Origin: Deltaproteobacteria bacterium TMED58
Lineage (GTDB): Bacteria > Desulfobacterota_D > UBA1144
Direction: 5' to 3'
DNA: 56,998 nucleotides
Assembly (NCBI GenBank): GCA_002167555.2
Contig: NHDL02000001.1
Location: 1-56,998 of the forward strand
In this document: positions 39,131-48,529 of the stretch, piece by piece
Layout: each line of letters begins with the position of its first letter
How positions within the stretch are numbered: position 1 is the first letter of the stretch
Position numbers and translations under genes: made by a program
The notes under the pieces: generated by a model
Database searches by the model: none
The model's input: only the letters and a program-made list of their open reading frames with translations
What the model was told of the DNA's origin: nothing

Positions 39131-41204
39131 ATTAGCTAAAGAAAACAGCCCCTACCTGCTTCAACATTCCACCAATCCCGTTGACTGGTATCCCTGGTCT
39201 GAAGAAGCTTTTCAAGTAGCAAAGGACAAAGACTTTCCGATATTTCTATCAATTGGTTATTCAACATGCCATTGGTGTCATGTTATGGAGAAAGAGTCTT
39301 TTGAAAGTGAAGAAGTTGCAAAAATTCTCAATAAAGATTTCATTTCAATTAAGGTCGATAGGGAACAAAGACCTGATCTTGACAGTATTTATATGGCTGT
39401 TTGTCAAATGATGACAAAACGTGGAGGATGGCCATTAACAGTAATCCTAACACCAGATAAAATACCTTTTTTTGCAGGTACTTATTTTCCAAAAAATTCA
39501 ACTAAGGGATCGGTTGGGCTTTGCGATTTTCTTCCTAAAGTTAAAGAGGTTTGGGTTGATAAAAGAGATGATGTTTTAACTTCATGTGAATCAATTTATA
39601 GTTCATTAAAAGAAGTTTCAAACCCCAATGTTCCAGACAGTTTCATTGAAAAAAAGGATCTAAAAGAAATATTTGAAAGCATTAAAGATTTTTATGATGA
39701 AAAGTACGGGGGGTTTGGAGAAGCTCCAAAGTTTCCAAGTCCACAAAATATGATTTTTTTATCAAAATTTTATTCTTTGTTTAATAATAATGATGCAAAG
39801 AGGATGGTAGAGCAAACGCTGGAAAATATGAGGCTGGGTGGCATTTTTGATCATATAGGATTTGGTTTTCATAGATACTCTACAGATGTTAAATGGGTGG
39901 TCCCTCATTTTGAAAAAATGCTTTACGATCAAGCTATGATTATGGAATCATTGGCAGAGGCCTACAGATTATCTAAAAAAAATGTTTTTGAAGAAACTAC
40001 TAATGAAATATTCTTATATACTGAAGAGATTTTAAAGTCTCCTGAGGGGGGATTCTTTTCAGCTGAGGATGCAGATAGTGAAGGAGAAGAGGGTGCTTTC
40101 TATACATGGGGACTTGATGAGATTCAAAAAATTCTAACTAAAGATGAGTCAGCTTTTTTTGAGCATTTGTACAGCATTGATTCTGAGGGGAATTTCAATG
40201 AAGAGGTTACCAAAAAGAAAAATGGAAAAAATATAATTTATCTTAAAGATGATTTAGAATCTTTTTCATCTATTTTTTCCATAGATCATGATTCAATTTT
40301 AGAAGAGTCTAATAGAATTAAGGCTAAGCTGAAAATTTCCAGAGACAAAAGGATTAGACCAAGTTTAGATGATAAGATTTTAACCGACTGGAATAGTTTG
40401 ATGATTTCATCTCTATGTAAATCATCAATTATTTTTAATCGCCAAGATTATTTAGATTCTGCTATTTCTAGTTTTAATTTCTTAAAAGGAGCGATGGTTA
40501 AAGATGATTTTTCTTTATATCATTGTTATAGAAATGGGGATGCATCTATTAATGGATTAATTGATGACTATGCTTTTCTGCTAAAAGCAAGCATAGACTT
40601 ATATGAAGCAACTTTGGATTCAGACTATTTAAAATTCGGAAAGAATGTTTGCCACAAGATGATTAACCTTTTTTGGGACAACACTAAGGGTTCTTTTTAT
40701 GCAACACCTATAGGGTCGGTTGATGTTATAGTAAGGCAAAAAAATCTTTTAGATGGTGCTATTCCATCAGGAAACTCTGTTGCTTTATATGGGATGGTGA
40801 ACATTGGCCAATATTTTAATGATAGTTCAATATTAGATAAATCTAATAAACTTTCACTTCAGCTGGGTGAAATGGCAAAAAAATTTCCAATAAACTTAGC
40901 ACAATTTTTAGCAAATCATTTAATTCTTTTAGAGGAGAATGTTCAAATAGTTATTATGAATCCCAATAAAGAACTAAATTATGAAAATGAGGTGATAAAT
41001 TATCTAAGAGAAATGACTTATGTTAATAAGTCAATTTATTACTTATCTTCTAATAATGATATCATTAAATATAAAAATATATTAGGTGACTCGGCAACCT
41101 TTTTGCCTGAACTTTCAGATGAATTTCAAATTTATATTTGCAAGGATAAAACTTGCCAACTCCCAGTTTCAACATTATCTGAGATTAAAGATATAATGAA
41201 ATAG
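39114..41204 (+). CDS. DUF255 thioredoxin-domain protein (YyaL/SPATA20-like)
   Basis: [66 protein letters not shown]. Confidence 0.92.
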   Translation: MMMKNKLAKENSPYLLQHSTNPVDWYPWSEEAFQVAKDKDFPIFLSIGYSTCHWCHVMEKESFESEEVAKILNKDFISIKVDREQRPDLDSIYMAVCQMMTKRGGWPLTVILTPDKIPFFAGTYFPKNSTKGSVGLCDFLPKVKEVWVDKRDDVLTSCESIYSSLKEVSNPNVPDSFIEKKDLKEIFESIKDFYDEKYGGFGEAPKFPSPQNMIFLSKFYSLFNNNDAKRMVEQTLENMRLGGIFDHIGFGFHRYSTDVKWVVPHFEKMLYDQAMIMESLAEAYRLSKKNVFEETTNEIFLYTEEILKSPEGGFFSAEDADSEGEEGAFYTWGLDEIQKILTKDESAFFEHLYSIDSEGNFNEEVTKKKNGKNIIYLKDDLESFSSIFSIDHDSILEESNRIKAKLKISRDKRIRPSLDDKILTDWNSLMISSLCKSSIIFNRQDYLDSAISSFNFLKGAMVKDDFSLYHCYRNGDASINGLIDDYAFLLKASIDLYEATLDSDYLKFGKNVCHKMINLFWDNTKGSFYATPIGSVDVIVRQKNLLDGAIPSGNSVALYGMVNIGQYFNDSSILDKSNKLSLQLGEMAKKFPINLAQFLANHLILLEENVQIVIMNPNKELNYENEVINYLREMTYVNKSIYYLSSNNDIIKYKNILGDSATFLPELSDEFQIYICKDKTCQLPVSTLSEIKDIMK

Positions 41205-41206
41205 GT

Positions 41207-43089
41207 TCAAATTTCTCGTGGAATTAAAGCTTCATTTTTTTTAATATAAACCATTAGGATATTAATTGCGGCTGGTGTGATTCCTGAAATTCTAGATGCT
41301 TGCCCAATAGTTTCAGGCTGAATCCTAGATAATTTTTGTTTTAGTTCATTTGAAAGACCGGGAATAAGATTTATATCTAAACTAGATGGGATTCTGACAT
41401 CTTGAAGTTTAGCAGCCTGCTGAATATCAGCGTTTTGTCTGGCTATATATCCCTCATATTTAATTTCATTCTCAACTAGGGATTGCATAATTTTATTTTC
41501 AAATTTATTTAAGCCGCTATCCAGTTCCATTAAATTATCATAAAAGACTTCTGGTCTTCTTAAGATTTCTTTATATGATGTTGGTTTTTTAAGTGGAGAA
41601 GTTCCAATTTTACTTAAAAAGGAATTATTTTTTTTGTTAGGAACAATTCTTGAATCATTTAATTCGGTCATTATATCATTAAAAGAATTTTGTTTTGCTT
41701 TGAAAATATCAAATCTTTTTTGTTTAATTAATCCAATTTCATAACCTATAGGTGTCAATCTAAAATCAGCATTATCATCCCTTAGAAGGAGTCTATGTTC
41801 TGCTCTTGATGTAAACATCCTATAGGGTTCATCAACACCTAATGTTACTAAGTCGTCGATTAATATTCCTATATAAGATTCTGACCTTTTTAAAATTATA
41901 GAATCCTTTTCTTTAGATTTAAGGGCACTGTTAATTCCAGCAATAAGCCCTTGTGCAGCGGCCTCTTCGTAACCAGTTGTTCCGTTTATCTGACCTGCCA
42001 TGAATAAATTTTTAATTTTTTTGATTCTAAGGTAGCTTTAAGGTCTCTAGGATCACAGTAGTCATATTCAACCGCATACCCAGGTCTTACAATGTCAGCA
42101 TTTTCTAGACCCTTGATGCTATTAATAATTTCTATTTGAACTTCTATAGGAAGACTTGTGGAGATACCGTTAGGATAAATTTCCCTAGTATTCAGCCCTT
42201 CGGGCTCCAGAAATACTTGATGTCTATCTTTGTCAGCAAATTTAACTATTTTATCTTCAATAGAGGGACAGTATCTTGGGCCGACTCCTTCAATTTCCCC
42301 GGAATACATTGGGGATTTATGAAGATTATTGTTTATTATCTTATGAGTTTGCTCGTTTGTATATGTTATATGGCAAGGCAATTGGGGGTTCTTTACACTT
42401 GTACTTTCGAACGAAAAAAGCAGTGGGTATTTATCCCCAGGTTGTTCTGTTGTTTTTTCCCAGTCAATTGTTTTACCATCCAGTCTAGGAGGCGTCCCTG
42501 TTTTAAGTCTACCTAAATTAAGCCCAAGTTCTTTAAATGAATTTGAAATTTCTTTTGTAGGTGCTTCACCTGATCGACCCGCACTGGTCTTTTTATCTCC
42601 TACATGTATGAGACCATTAGGGAATGTCCCTGGAGTGATAACAAGACATTTACAAGTAAACTTTTCGCCATATGATGTTTCTGCACCGACTATCTGGGAA
42701 TTTTTTTCAATCAAGGAGTGGATAAGTCTTTGTTTTACCAACAAGTTTTCTTGATTTTCTATAGTCTTTTTCATATAAATTCTGTATAAATTCCTATCTG
42801 CTTGAACTCTAGTTGCTTGAACTGCTGGGCCTTTTTTTGTGTTTAATCTCCTATATTGTATGGAAGAATAGTCAGCAGCTTTTCCCATCTCTCCACCAAG
42901 TGCATCTATTTCACGAACTAAATGTCCCTTGCCGACACCACCTATAGATGGGTTGCATGACATAACCCCAATAGTATCAAGATTTGCAGTTAAAAGTAAT
43001 GTTTTAGCCCCAAGTCTGGAAGCCGACAAAGCTGCTTCACAACCTGCATGTCCTCCACCAATAACAATCACATCAAACTTATTATTCAT
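41207..43089 (-). pseudogene. mnmG: tRNA uridine-5-carboxymethylaminomethyl modification enzyme MnmG, split by a +/-1 frameshift at 42016-42022 (may be sequencing error or recoding)
   Basis: N-terminal part in ORF 41986-43089 ([46 protein letters not shown]) and C-terminal part in ORF 41207-42001 ([19 protein letters not shown]); both halves are otherwise intact. Confidence 0.9.
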
Positions 43090-43163
43090 GACTGTAAGAC
43101 TATATGATAATTATAAAAATAAAAGAATTTTTAAAAGTCTATAAAATATTTGATAATAATAAT

Positions 43164-43841
43164 ATGAGAAAAACAATTGTTGGAATAACTTGCGATATAA
43201 AAGGTAAATTTTATGAATCAGAAATCTTATATTCTAAAAAAGTAATTAGCGCTGGTGGAATTCCTTTTTATCTTCCAATGACTACTGAGAAAAAAAATAT
43301 TTCTAAAATAGTCTCAGCTGTCGATTCAATATTGATTACTGGAAGTAGAGACATAGACCCATTATTTTACGGTGAAAAAAAAACCAAGCATATAAATCCA
43401 TTAGATAAGAATAGAACCATTAGTGAACTTTTATATATTATGTCTGGAATTAAATTAAAGAAAAAAATTTTAGGTATTTGTGGAGGAATGCAGCTTATTA
43501 ACGTTGCCTTAGGCGGGAACCTGCATCAAGATATTAATTCATGTCTACCATCTGCCATTGAACATAGGAACGGGGTAAAACATAAAATTTCCATTTCAAA
43601 TGATTCATTATTATCTAAATTATTTAATGCTTCCAAGTCTAATGTTAATAGCTACCATCATCAATCAATTAATGTTTTGGCTAAATTTTTAAAGGTTTCA
43701 GCTATAACAAGTGATGGTATTATTGAAGCTTTTGAAGATAAAAAGAGAAAAGTGATAGGCGTTCAATGGCACCCTGAACTTTCAAGGAAGAAACAAGATT
43801 TAGAATTTTTTTATTGGTTAACAAACCAAAACAAATATTGA
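43164..43841 (+). CDS. Gamma-glutamyl-gamma-aminobutyrate hydrolase-like class I glutamine amidotransferase (PuuD family)
   Basis: ILITGSRDIDPLFYGE, ILGICGGMQLINVALGGNLHQDI, VIGVQWHPEL; start placed at MRKTIV. Confidence 0.85.
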   Translation: MRKTIVGITCDIKGKFYESEILYSKKVISAGGIPFYLPMTTEKKNISKIVSAVDSILITGSRDIDPLFYGEKKTKHINPLDKNRTISELLYIMSGIKLKKKILGICGGMQLINVALGGNLHQDINSCLPSAIEHRNGVKHKISISNDSLLSKLFNASKSNVNSYHHQSINVLAKFLKVSAITSDGIIEAFEDKKRKVIGVQWHPELSRKKQDLEFFYWLTNQNKY

Positions 43842-43863
43842 TTCTTTTGGTTAAGCTATAAAA

Positions 43864-46614
43864 GTGAAGAACATTAATATTAAAGGAATAAGACAAAATA
43901 ATCTTAAAAATATAGATGTTAAAATTCCGCGTGGGTCTATCACTGTATTGACCGGAGTAAGTGGATCTGGAAAATCTACTTTAGCTTTTGACACTATATT
44001 TGCAGAAGGTCAAAGAAAATATTTAGAATCATTATCTAATTATGCTCGACAATTTATTGATAAATTTGAAAAACCAGATTTAGATTCTATTTCGGGCTTA
44101 TCTCCTACGATTTCAGTTGATCAAAAAACATTTATGCGAAATCCGAGATCAACAGTTGCAACTATAACGGAAGTTTATGACTTCCTTAGGTTGCTTTTTG
44201 CAAGGGTCGGTGAGATAAGATGCTGTGGAACATCAATAGATTCAGCACCAATTGATTCAATACTAAGCTTCATTAATAAAGAGTTTAAAGATAAAAATTT
44301 ACAAATTTATTATCCCATAGCGTTAGGTAAAAAAGGGGAGTTTAAAAAAGAAATATCTGATGCTAGTAAGCTATTTTCAAAAATTAGAATCGATGGAAAA
44401 ATTATCTCTTTAAATAAAGAAATTAATTTAGAAAAACAAAAAAAACATACAATAGAGGTCTATGTCGATAGTCTTAAAGTAGAGAAGAAGAATATTAATA
44501 GGATATCAGAGTCCATAGATACCTCTCTTACTTATGGGCTTGGTGTAGTGATTTTAGAATCGGCTAAGATTAGAAAAATTTTTAACAAAAATTTATCTTG
44601 TACTAAGTGCGATAAAACTTTTCCTGAAATTTCCCCAAGGTTTTTTTCATTTAACAGCCCATTTGGGCAATGTAAAGAATGTGAAGGTATGGGATATTTT
44701 ACAAAGTTTGATTCAGAGTTGATTATCCCTGATAAATCAAAATCTATAAAAGAAGGAGCCTTGGCCCCTTTTAAGAATTCAACTTTTTATAAAAAGATTA
44801 TTAATAATTTTTTAAAATCTAGTTCTATTAAGAACGATGTCCCCTTTGAGGAACTAACATTAAAGAATCAAAATAAGATTCTCTTCGGTGATTCTGTTTC
44901 ATTTGAAGGAGTAATAGATATTCTTGAAAAATGGTACGAATCTTCTAGAACAGATGAGATTAAAGAGAATCTTTCAAAATATAGAACAATGGAGCGTTGC
45001 AGCTCTTGTGGTGGTCAGAGGCTTAGAGAGGAGGCGCTCGGTGTACTCATAGGTGGCCATAATATCTCTGAAATATGTAATTTTACCGTGGAGGAATGTA
45101 AAAAATTTTTCTTATCCATATCTTTTAAAGGTACATCAGAATTAATATGGAAAAAAATTAAAGATGAAATTTTATCAAGACTAGAATTTTTATCTAGTGT
45201 TAGCTTAGGATATTTAAGCTTAGATAGGACGGCTCCTACTTTGTCTGGAGGGGAGGCGCAAAGAATAAGATTAGCCTCACAGCTAGGAGCCAATTTAACG
45301 GGAGTAACTTATGTTTTAGATGAGCCTACAATTGGCTTACATCCTCGGGACAATAGAATGTTGCTACAGTCTCTTAAACTATTAAAGGATAGAGGAAATA
45401 CTGTAGTGGTAGTTGAGCATGATGAAGAAACAATTAAATGTGCAGATTTCATTATTGATATAGGTCCTGGCGCTGGCACTAATGGTGGAACTGTTGTTGC
45501 AACTGGATCCCCAGATAGCATTGCTAAAAATAAATCTTCTTTGACCGGTCTTTACTTGTCAAAAAAGAAGAAAATAAATGTTGTTGAATGTGAAGCTCCT
45601 ATTCAAAATTATTTATCTATTAGTGGTGCCAAATTGAACAATTTAAAAAATATCAATGTCAAATTACCAGTCGGAAAGATTACCAGTGTTACAGGTGTCT
45701 CAGGATCAGGAAAAAGTTCTTTGGTTGTTCACACAATATATGAGTCTTTATCATCGTTAATTAATTTAAAAAACAAGTCCTTGCCGAATCATATTGATAA
45801 CATTGATGGACACCAGCATTTTGATAAAATTATTAATATTAACCAATCACCAATTGGTAGAACTCCAAGATCTAATCCTTCTACATATACAGGAATTTTT
45901 AGTACTATAAGAGAGATTTTTGCTTCATTACCAGAATCAAGAATGAAAGGCTTCTCTCCTGGTAGGTTTTCTTTTAATGTAAAAGAAGGAAGCTGTTTTG
46001 AATGCTCAGGGGCAGGAAACATCAAAATCGAGATGAGTTTCCTTCCTGATGTTAATGTTCAATGTGAATCATGTGAAGGAAAAAGATTTGATTTAGAAAC
46101 TTTAAGTATTTTATATAGGGGTAAAAACATCACTGATGTTTTAAATATGACTTTTAGTGAAGCCTCAAACTTTTTTTCAGGATTTCCAATTTTACAAAAT
46201 AAAATCGATCTAATTAATTCTGTTGGTTTGAGTTATTTAAAATTAGGCCAAGATGCAACTACTTTGTCAGGAGGTGAGGCTCAAAGAATAAAGTTATCTA
46301 AAGAATTGATTAAGAAAAATACAGGGAAAACTTTATATATATTAGACGAGCCCACTATTGGGTTGCATTATGAGGATATAGATAAACTTCTGGGAGTCAT
46401 TTATAAGTTAAGAGAATCAGGGAGCACAGTCGTAATAATTGAACATAATTTGGAAATAATTAATGCCTCAGATTATATTATTGATTTAGGGCCTGATGGT
46501 GGAAGTGCTGGCGGATTTTTAACATTCCAAGGTTTAAAAAAAGACTTTGTGTTATCTAAGAATTCTCAAACATCAAAATTTCTTAATACTCATATAAATG
46601 ACTTAAAAGGGTGA
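43864..46614 (+). CDS. uvrA: Excinuclease ABC subunit A
   Basis: GTG start; GVSGSGKSTLAFDTIFAEGQRKYLESLS, LDEPTIGLHPRDN, second ABC domain GVSGSGKSSLVVHTIYE. Confidence 0.96.
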   Translation: MKNINIKGIRQNNLKNIDVKIPRGSITVLTGVSGSGKSTLAFDTIFAEGQRKYLESLSNYARQFIDKFEKPDLDSISGLSPTISVDQKTFMRNPRSTVATITEVYDFLRLLFARVGEIRCCGTSIDSAPIDSILSFINKEFKDKNLQIYYPIALGKKGEFKKEISDASKLFSKIRIDGKIISLNKEINLEKQKKHTIEVYVDSLKVEKKNINRISESIDTSLTYGLGVVILESAKIRKIFNKNLSCTKCDKTFPEISPRFFSFNSPFGQCKECEGMGYFTKFDSELIIPDKSKSIKEGALAPFKNSTFYKKIINNFLKSSSIKNDVPFEELTLKNQNKILFGDSVSFEGVIDILEKWYESSRTDEIKENLSKYRTMERCSSCGGQRLREEALGVLIGGHNISEICNFTVEECKKFFLSISFKGTSELIWKKIKDEILSRLEFLSSVSLGYLSLDRTAPTLSGGEAQRIRLASQLGANLTGVTYVLDEPTIGLHPRDNRMLLQSLKLLKDRGNTVVVVEHDEETIKCADFIIDIGPGAGTNGGTVVATGSPDSIAKNKSSLTGLYLSKKKKINVVECEAPIQNYLSISGAKLNNLKNINVKLPVGKITSVTGVSGSGKSSLVVHTIYESLSSLINLKNKSLPNHIDNIDGHQHFDKIININQSPIGRTPRSNPSTYTGIFSTIREIFASLPESRMKGFSPGRFSFNVKEGSCFECSGAGNIKIEMSFLPDVNVQCESCEGKRFDLETLSILYRGKNITDVLNMTFSEASNFFSGFPILQNKIDLINSVGLSYLKLGQDATTLSGGEAQRIKLSKELIKKNTGKTLYILDEPTIGLHYEDIDKLLGVIYKLRESGSTVVIIEHNLEIINASDYIIDLGPDGGSAGGFLTFQGLKKDFVLSKNSQTSKFLNTHINDLKG

Positions 46615-46842
46615 AGTAAATTTTGCAATTACTAAAGAAAAAATAATTAATATTCCTAGAACTTTTATCATTACATAAGCATGTGCATGATCGGCACCTT
46701 TTTCAGCATTAGGAACTCGTTCAGGATATGAAAGAACCACATGTGTCTCTTCAGAAATTTCTTCTTCCGTAGTGGCCTCTTCAGTTTTGACTTCTTCTTC
46801 AACTGGAGAATTCTCTTTTATTTCTTCTTTATCTTCGCTCAT
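46603..46842 (-). CDS. Small acidic protein with single C-terminal transmembrane segment, unknown function
   Basis: MSEDKEEIKENSPVEEEVKTEEATTEEEISEETHVVLSYPERVPNAEKGADHAHAYVMIKVLGILIIFSLVIAKFTSPF; start placed at MSEDKE (46842). Confidence 0.5.
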   Translation of the reverse strand: MSEDKEEIKENSPVEEEVKTEEATTEEEISEETHVVLSYPERVPNAEKGADHAHAYVMIKVLGILIIFSLVIAKFTSPF

Positions 46843-46888
46843 CAATAAATAATAACCTAATGAATTCAATTTCAAAATAAATATATTC

Positions 46889-46918
46889 TTGCTTTTTATT
46901 TTATTTCAATGATATAAT
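46889..46918 (+). promoter_or_regulatory. sigma70-like promoter TTGCTT-18 nt-TATAAT for leader/rhodanese operon
   Basis: -35 46889-46894, perfect -10 TATAAT 46913-46918. Confidence 0.7.
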
Positions 46919-46935
46919 CTAAAGGTCGTCATTTA

Positions 46936-47008
46936 ACTCTAATTGCAGCGACTCAAAATAATTGCTAAATAGAGTAAGGGCGTTGTTCAATGTCCTTTCT
47001 CTTTGAGT
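46936..47008 (+). ncRNA. Structured 5' leader RNA (unnamed) with nested and mutually exclusive stems
   Basis: Hairpin 46971-47002 (14 pairs/wobbles with one U.U, GUUC loop); ACTCAAA 46951-46957/TTTGAGT 47002-47008; ACTCTA 46936-46941/TAGAGT 46970-46975. Confidence 0.5.
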
Positions 47009-47033
47009 TACAAATATATTTTTGGAGTTTGTT

Positions 47034-47123
47034 ATGGTTGAAATAATAAGTGTATTGCATGCTTGCCTTGCTGACACTTGTTGTTGCAACTTTACAAATT
47101 CGTGTTGTTGTAACTACAAATAG
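47034..47123 (+). CDS. Polycysteine leader peptide, 29 aa: MVEIISVLHACLADTCCCNFTNSCCCNYK
   Basis: ATG at 47034 with GGAG SD at 47024-47027 (6-nt spacing), TAG stop; two CCC triplets; upstream of sulfurtransferase. Confidence 0.65.
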   Translation: MVEIISVLHACLADTCCCNFTNSCCCNYK

Positions 47124-47189
47124 TACTAGTTATAAATTTAAAATTTAATTTTTTTCTAGTCTTTTTTAAAAGCTAGATGGAGGAGTAAG

Positions 47190-48032
47190 ATGGCAGAATA
47201 TAAAAATCCAGAATTATTGGTTTCAACTGATTGGGTTCTTGAAAATAAAGATAAATCAGGAATTAAAATTGTTGAGTCTAATGAGGATATCCTTTTGTAT
47301 GATATTGGTCATATTGAAGGCGCAATAAAATTAGATTGGGAGACAGAGCTCCAAGACAATCTAATTAGAGACTATATTGATAAGGAAAATTTTGAGAAAC
47401 TTATGTCATCAAAAGGAATTTCACCTGATGATACTATTGTTTTTTATGGTGATAAAAGTAACTGGTGGGCTTGTTACGCTTTGTGGACATTTAAAATCTA
47501 TGGCCATGCAAAATGTATAATTATGAACGGTGGTAGACAAAAGTGGATTGAAGAGAAAAAACCTTTAACTAAAGATGTACCTTCTCTTGAACCGACAGAT
47601 TATAAAGTTTCAAAAGTAGATTTAGGAATTAGAGCGTTTAGGGAAGAAGTTAAAGAGCATAGTGCATCTTTGGGTGCATTGATTGATGTTCGATCACCGA
47701 AAGAATTTTCGGGCGAAATGCTTCACATGGAGGCATATCCTCAGGAGGGAGCTTTAAGAGGTGGTCATATACCTAATGCTAAGAGTGTTCCTTGGGCTAC
47801 AGCCGCAAATGAGGACGGAACATTTAAATCCGCAGATGAACTAATTGAAATTTATCAAAATGGTGCAGGATTGAAACCTGATGATGATGTTATAGCTTAT
47901 TGTAGAATAGGTGAAAGATCTTCGCATACATGGTTTGTACTTACTTATTTGCTTGGATACAATAGTGTTAAAAACTATGATGGTTCATGGACAGAATGGG
48001 GAAATCTTGTTCAAGCACCTATTGAAAAATAA
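47190..48032 (+). CDS. Thiosulfate sulfurtransferase (tandem rhodanese)
   Basis: Two rhodanese domains; active loop [30 protein letters not shown]. Confidence 0.93.
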   Translation: MAEYKNPELLVSTDWVLENKDKSGIKIVESNEDILLYDIGHIEGAIKLDWETELQDNLIRDYIDKENFEKLMSSKGISPDDTIVFYGDKSNWWACYALWTFKIYGHAKCIIMNGGRQKWIEEKKPLTKDVPSLEPTDYKVSKVDLGIRAFREEVKEHSASLGALIDVRSPKEFSGEMLHMEAYPQEGALRGGHIPNAKSVPWATAANEDGTFKSADELIEIYQNGAGLKPDDDVIAYCRIGERSSHTWFVLTYLLGYNSVKNYDGSWTEWGNLVQAPIEK

Positions 48033-48043
48033 AGAGGCTGGAT

Positions 48044-48469
48044 TTGACAAAAGATAAACAGGAATTGATGGATTTTATTCTTGATCATTATGAGAACCCG
48101 AGAAATTCGGGTTTTCTAAGCGATGAGAAAGAAACACATTCATGTGATATTTTACAAAATGGTGGGAACCCTGGCTGTGGAGATATTGTTACCATTTGTT
48201 TAAAAATTGAAGATGACATAATTACTGATTTTAAATTTGAAGGAGAAGGGTGCATAGTAAGTCAAGCTGGAACATCAATTATTTCAGAGGTTGTCTTGGG
48301 AAAGTCTACTAAGGAAATAATGAATATGGGGCCAGAGATTATTACTGATATTATTGGTGAAGAGCTAGCACTTTCAAGGCCAAAATGCTCCACTTTGGGG
48401 ATTTCAACAGTTAAATTAGCGATAAAAGAACTAGAAAAAATTGAAACTAAGAAGCAAGCTTCAAGCTAA
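48044..48469 (+). CDS. Iron-sulfur cluster scaffold, IscU/SufU (NifU N-terminal) family
   Basis: ILDHYENPRNSGFL, NPGCGD, GEGCIVSQAGTSI, RPKCSTLGI: three cysteine ligands. Confidence 0.9.
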   Translation: MTKDKQELMDFILDHYENPRNSGFLSDEKETHSCDILQNGGNPGCGDIVTICLKIEDDIITDFKFEGEGCIVSQAGTSIISEVVLGKSTKEIMNMGPEIITDIIGEELALSRPKCSTLGISTVKLAIKELEKIETKKQASS

Positions 48470-48529
48470 ATACTTTTTTAATTTTTAAAAATAACTTATA
48501 ATAATTACTGAATATGGAGAGGTAGTGTT

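Noticed and set aside
41207-43089. Two separate MnmG-like genes
   Set aside because: The two ORFs are consecutive halves of one MnmG joined exactly by a single-base slip at A7.
46921-47190. T-box or named cysteine/SAM riboswitch in the rhodanese leader
   Set aside because: No T-box AGGGTGGNACCGCG core and no SAM riboswitch signature recognised by eye; an Rfam scan is needed to be sure.
48440-48500. Terminator after iscU (GAAGCAAGCTTC... TTTTTT)
   Set aside because: Stem too short with an over-tight loop and a spacer before the T-run; not convincing.
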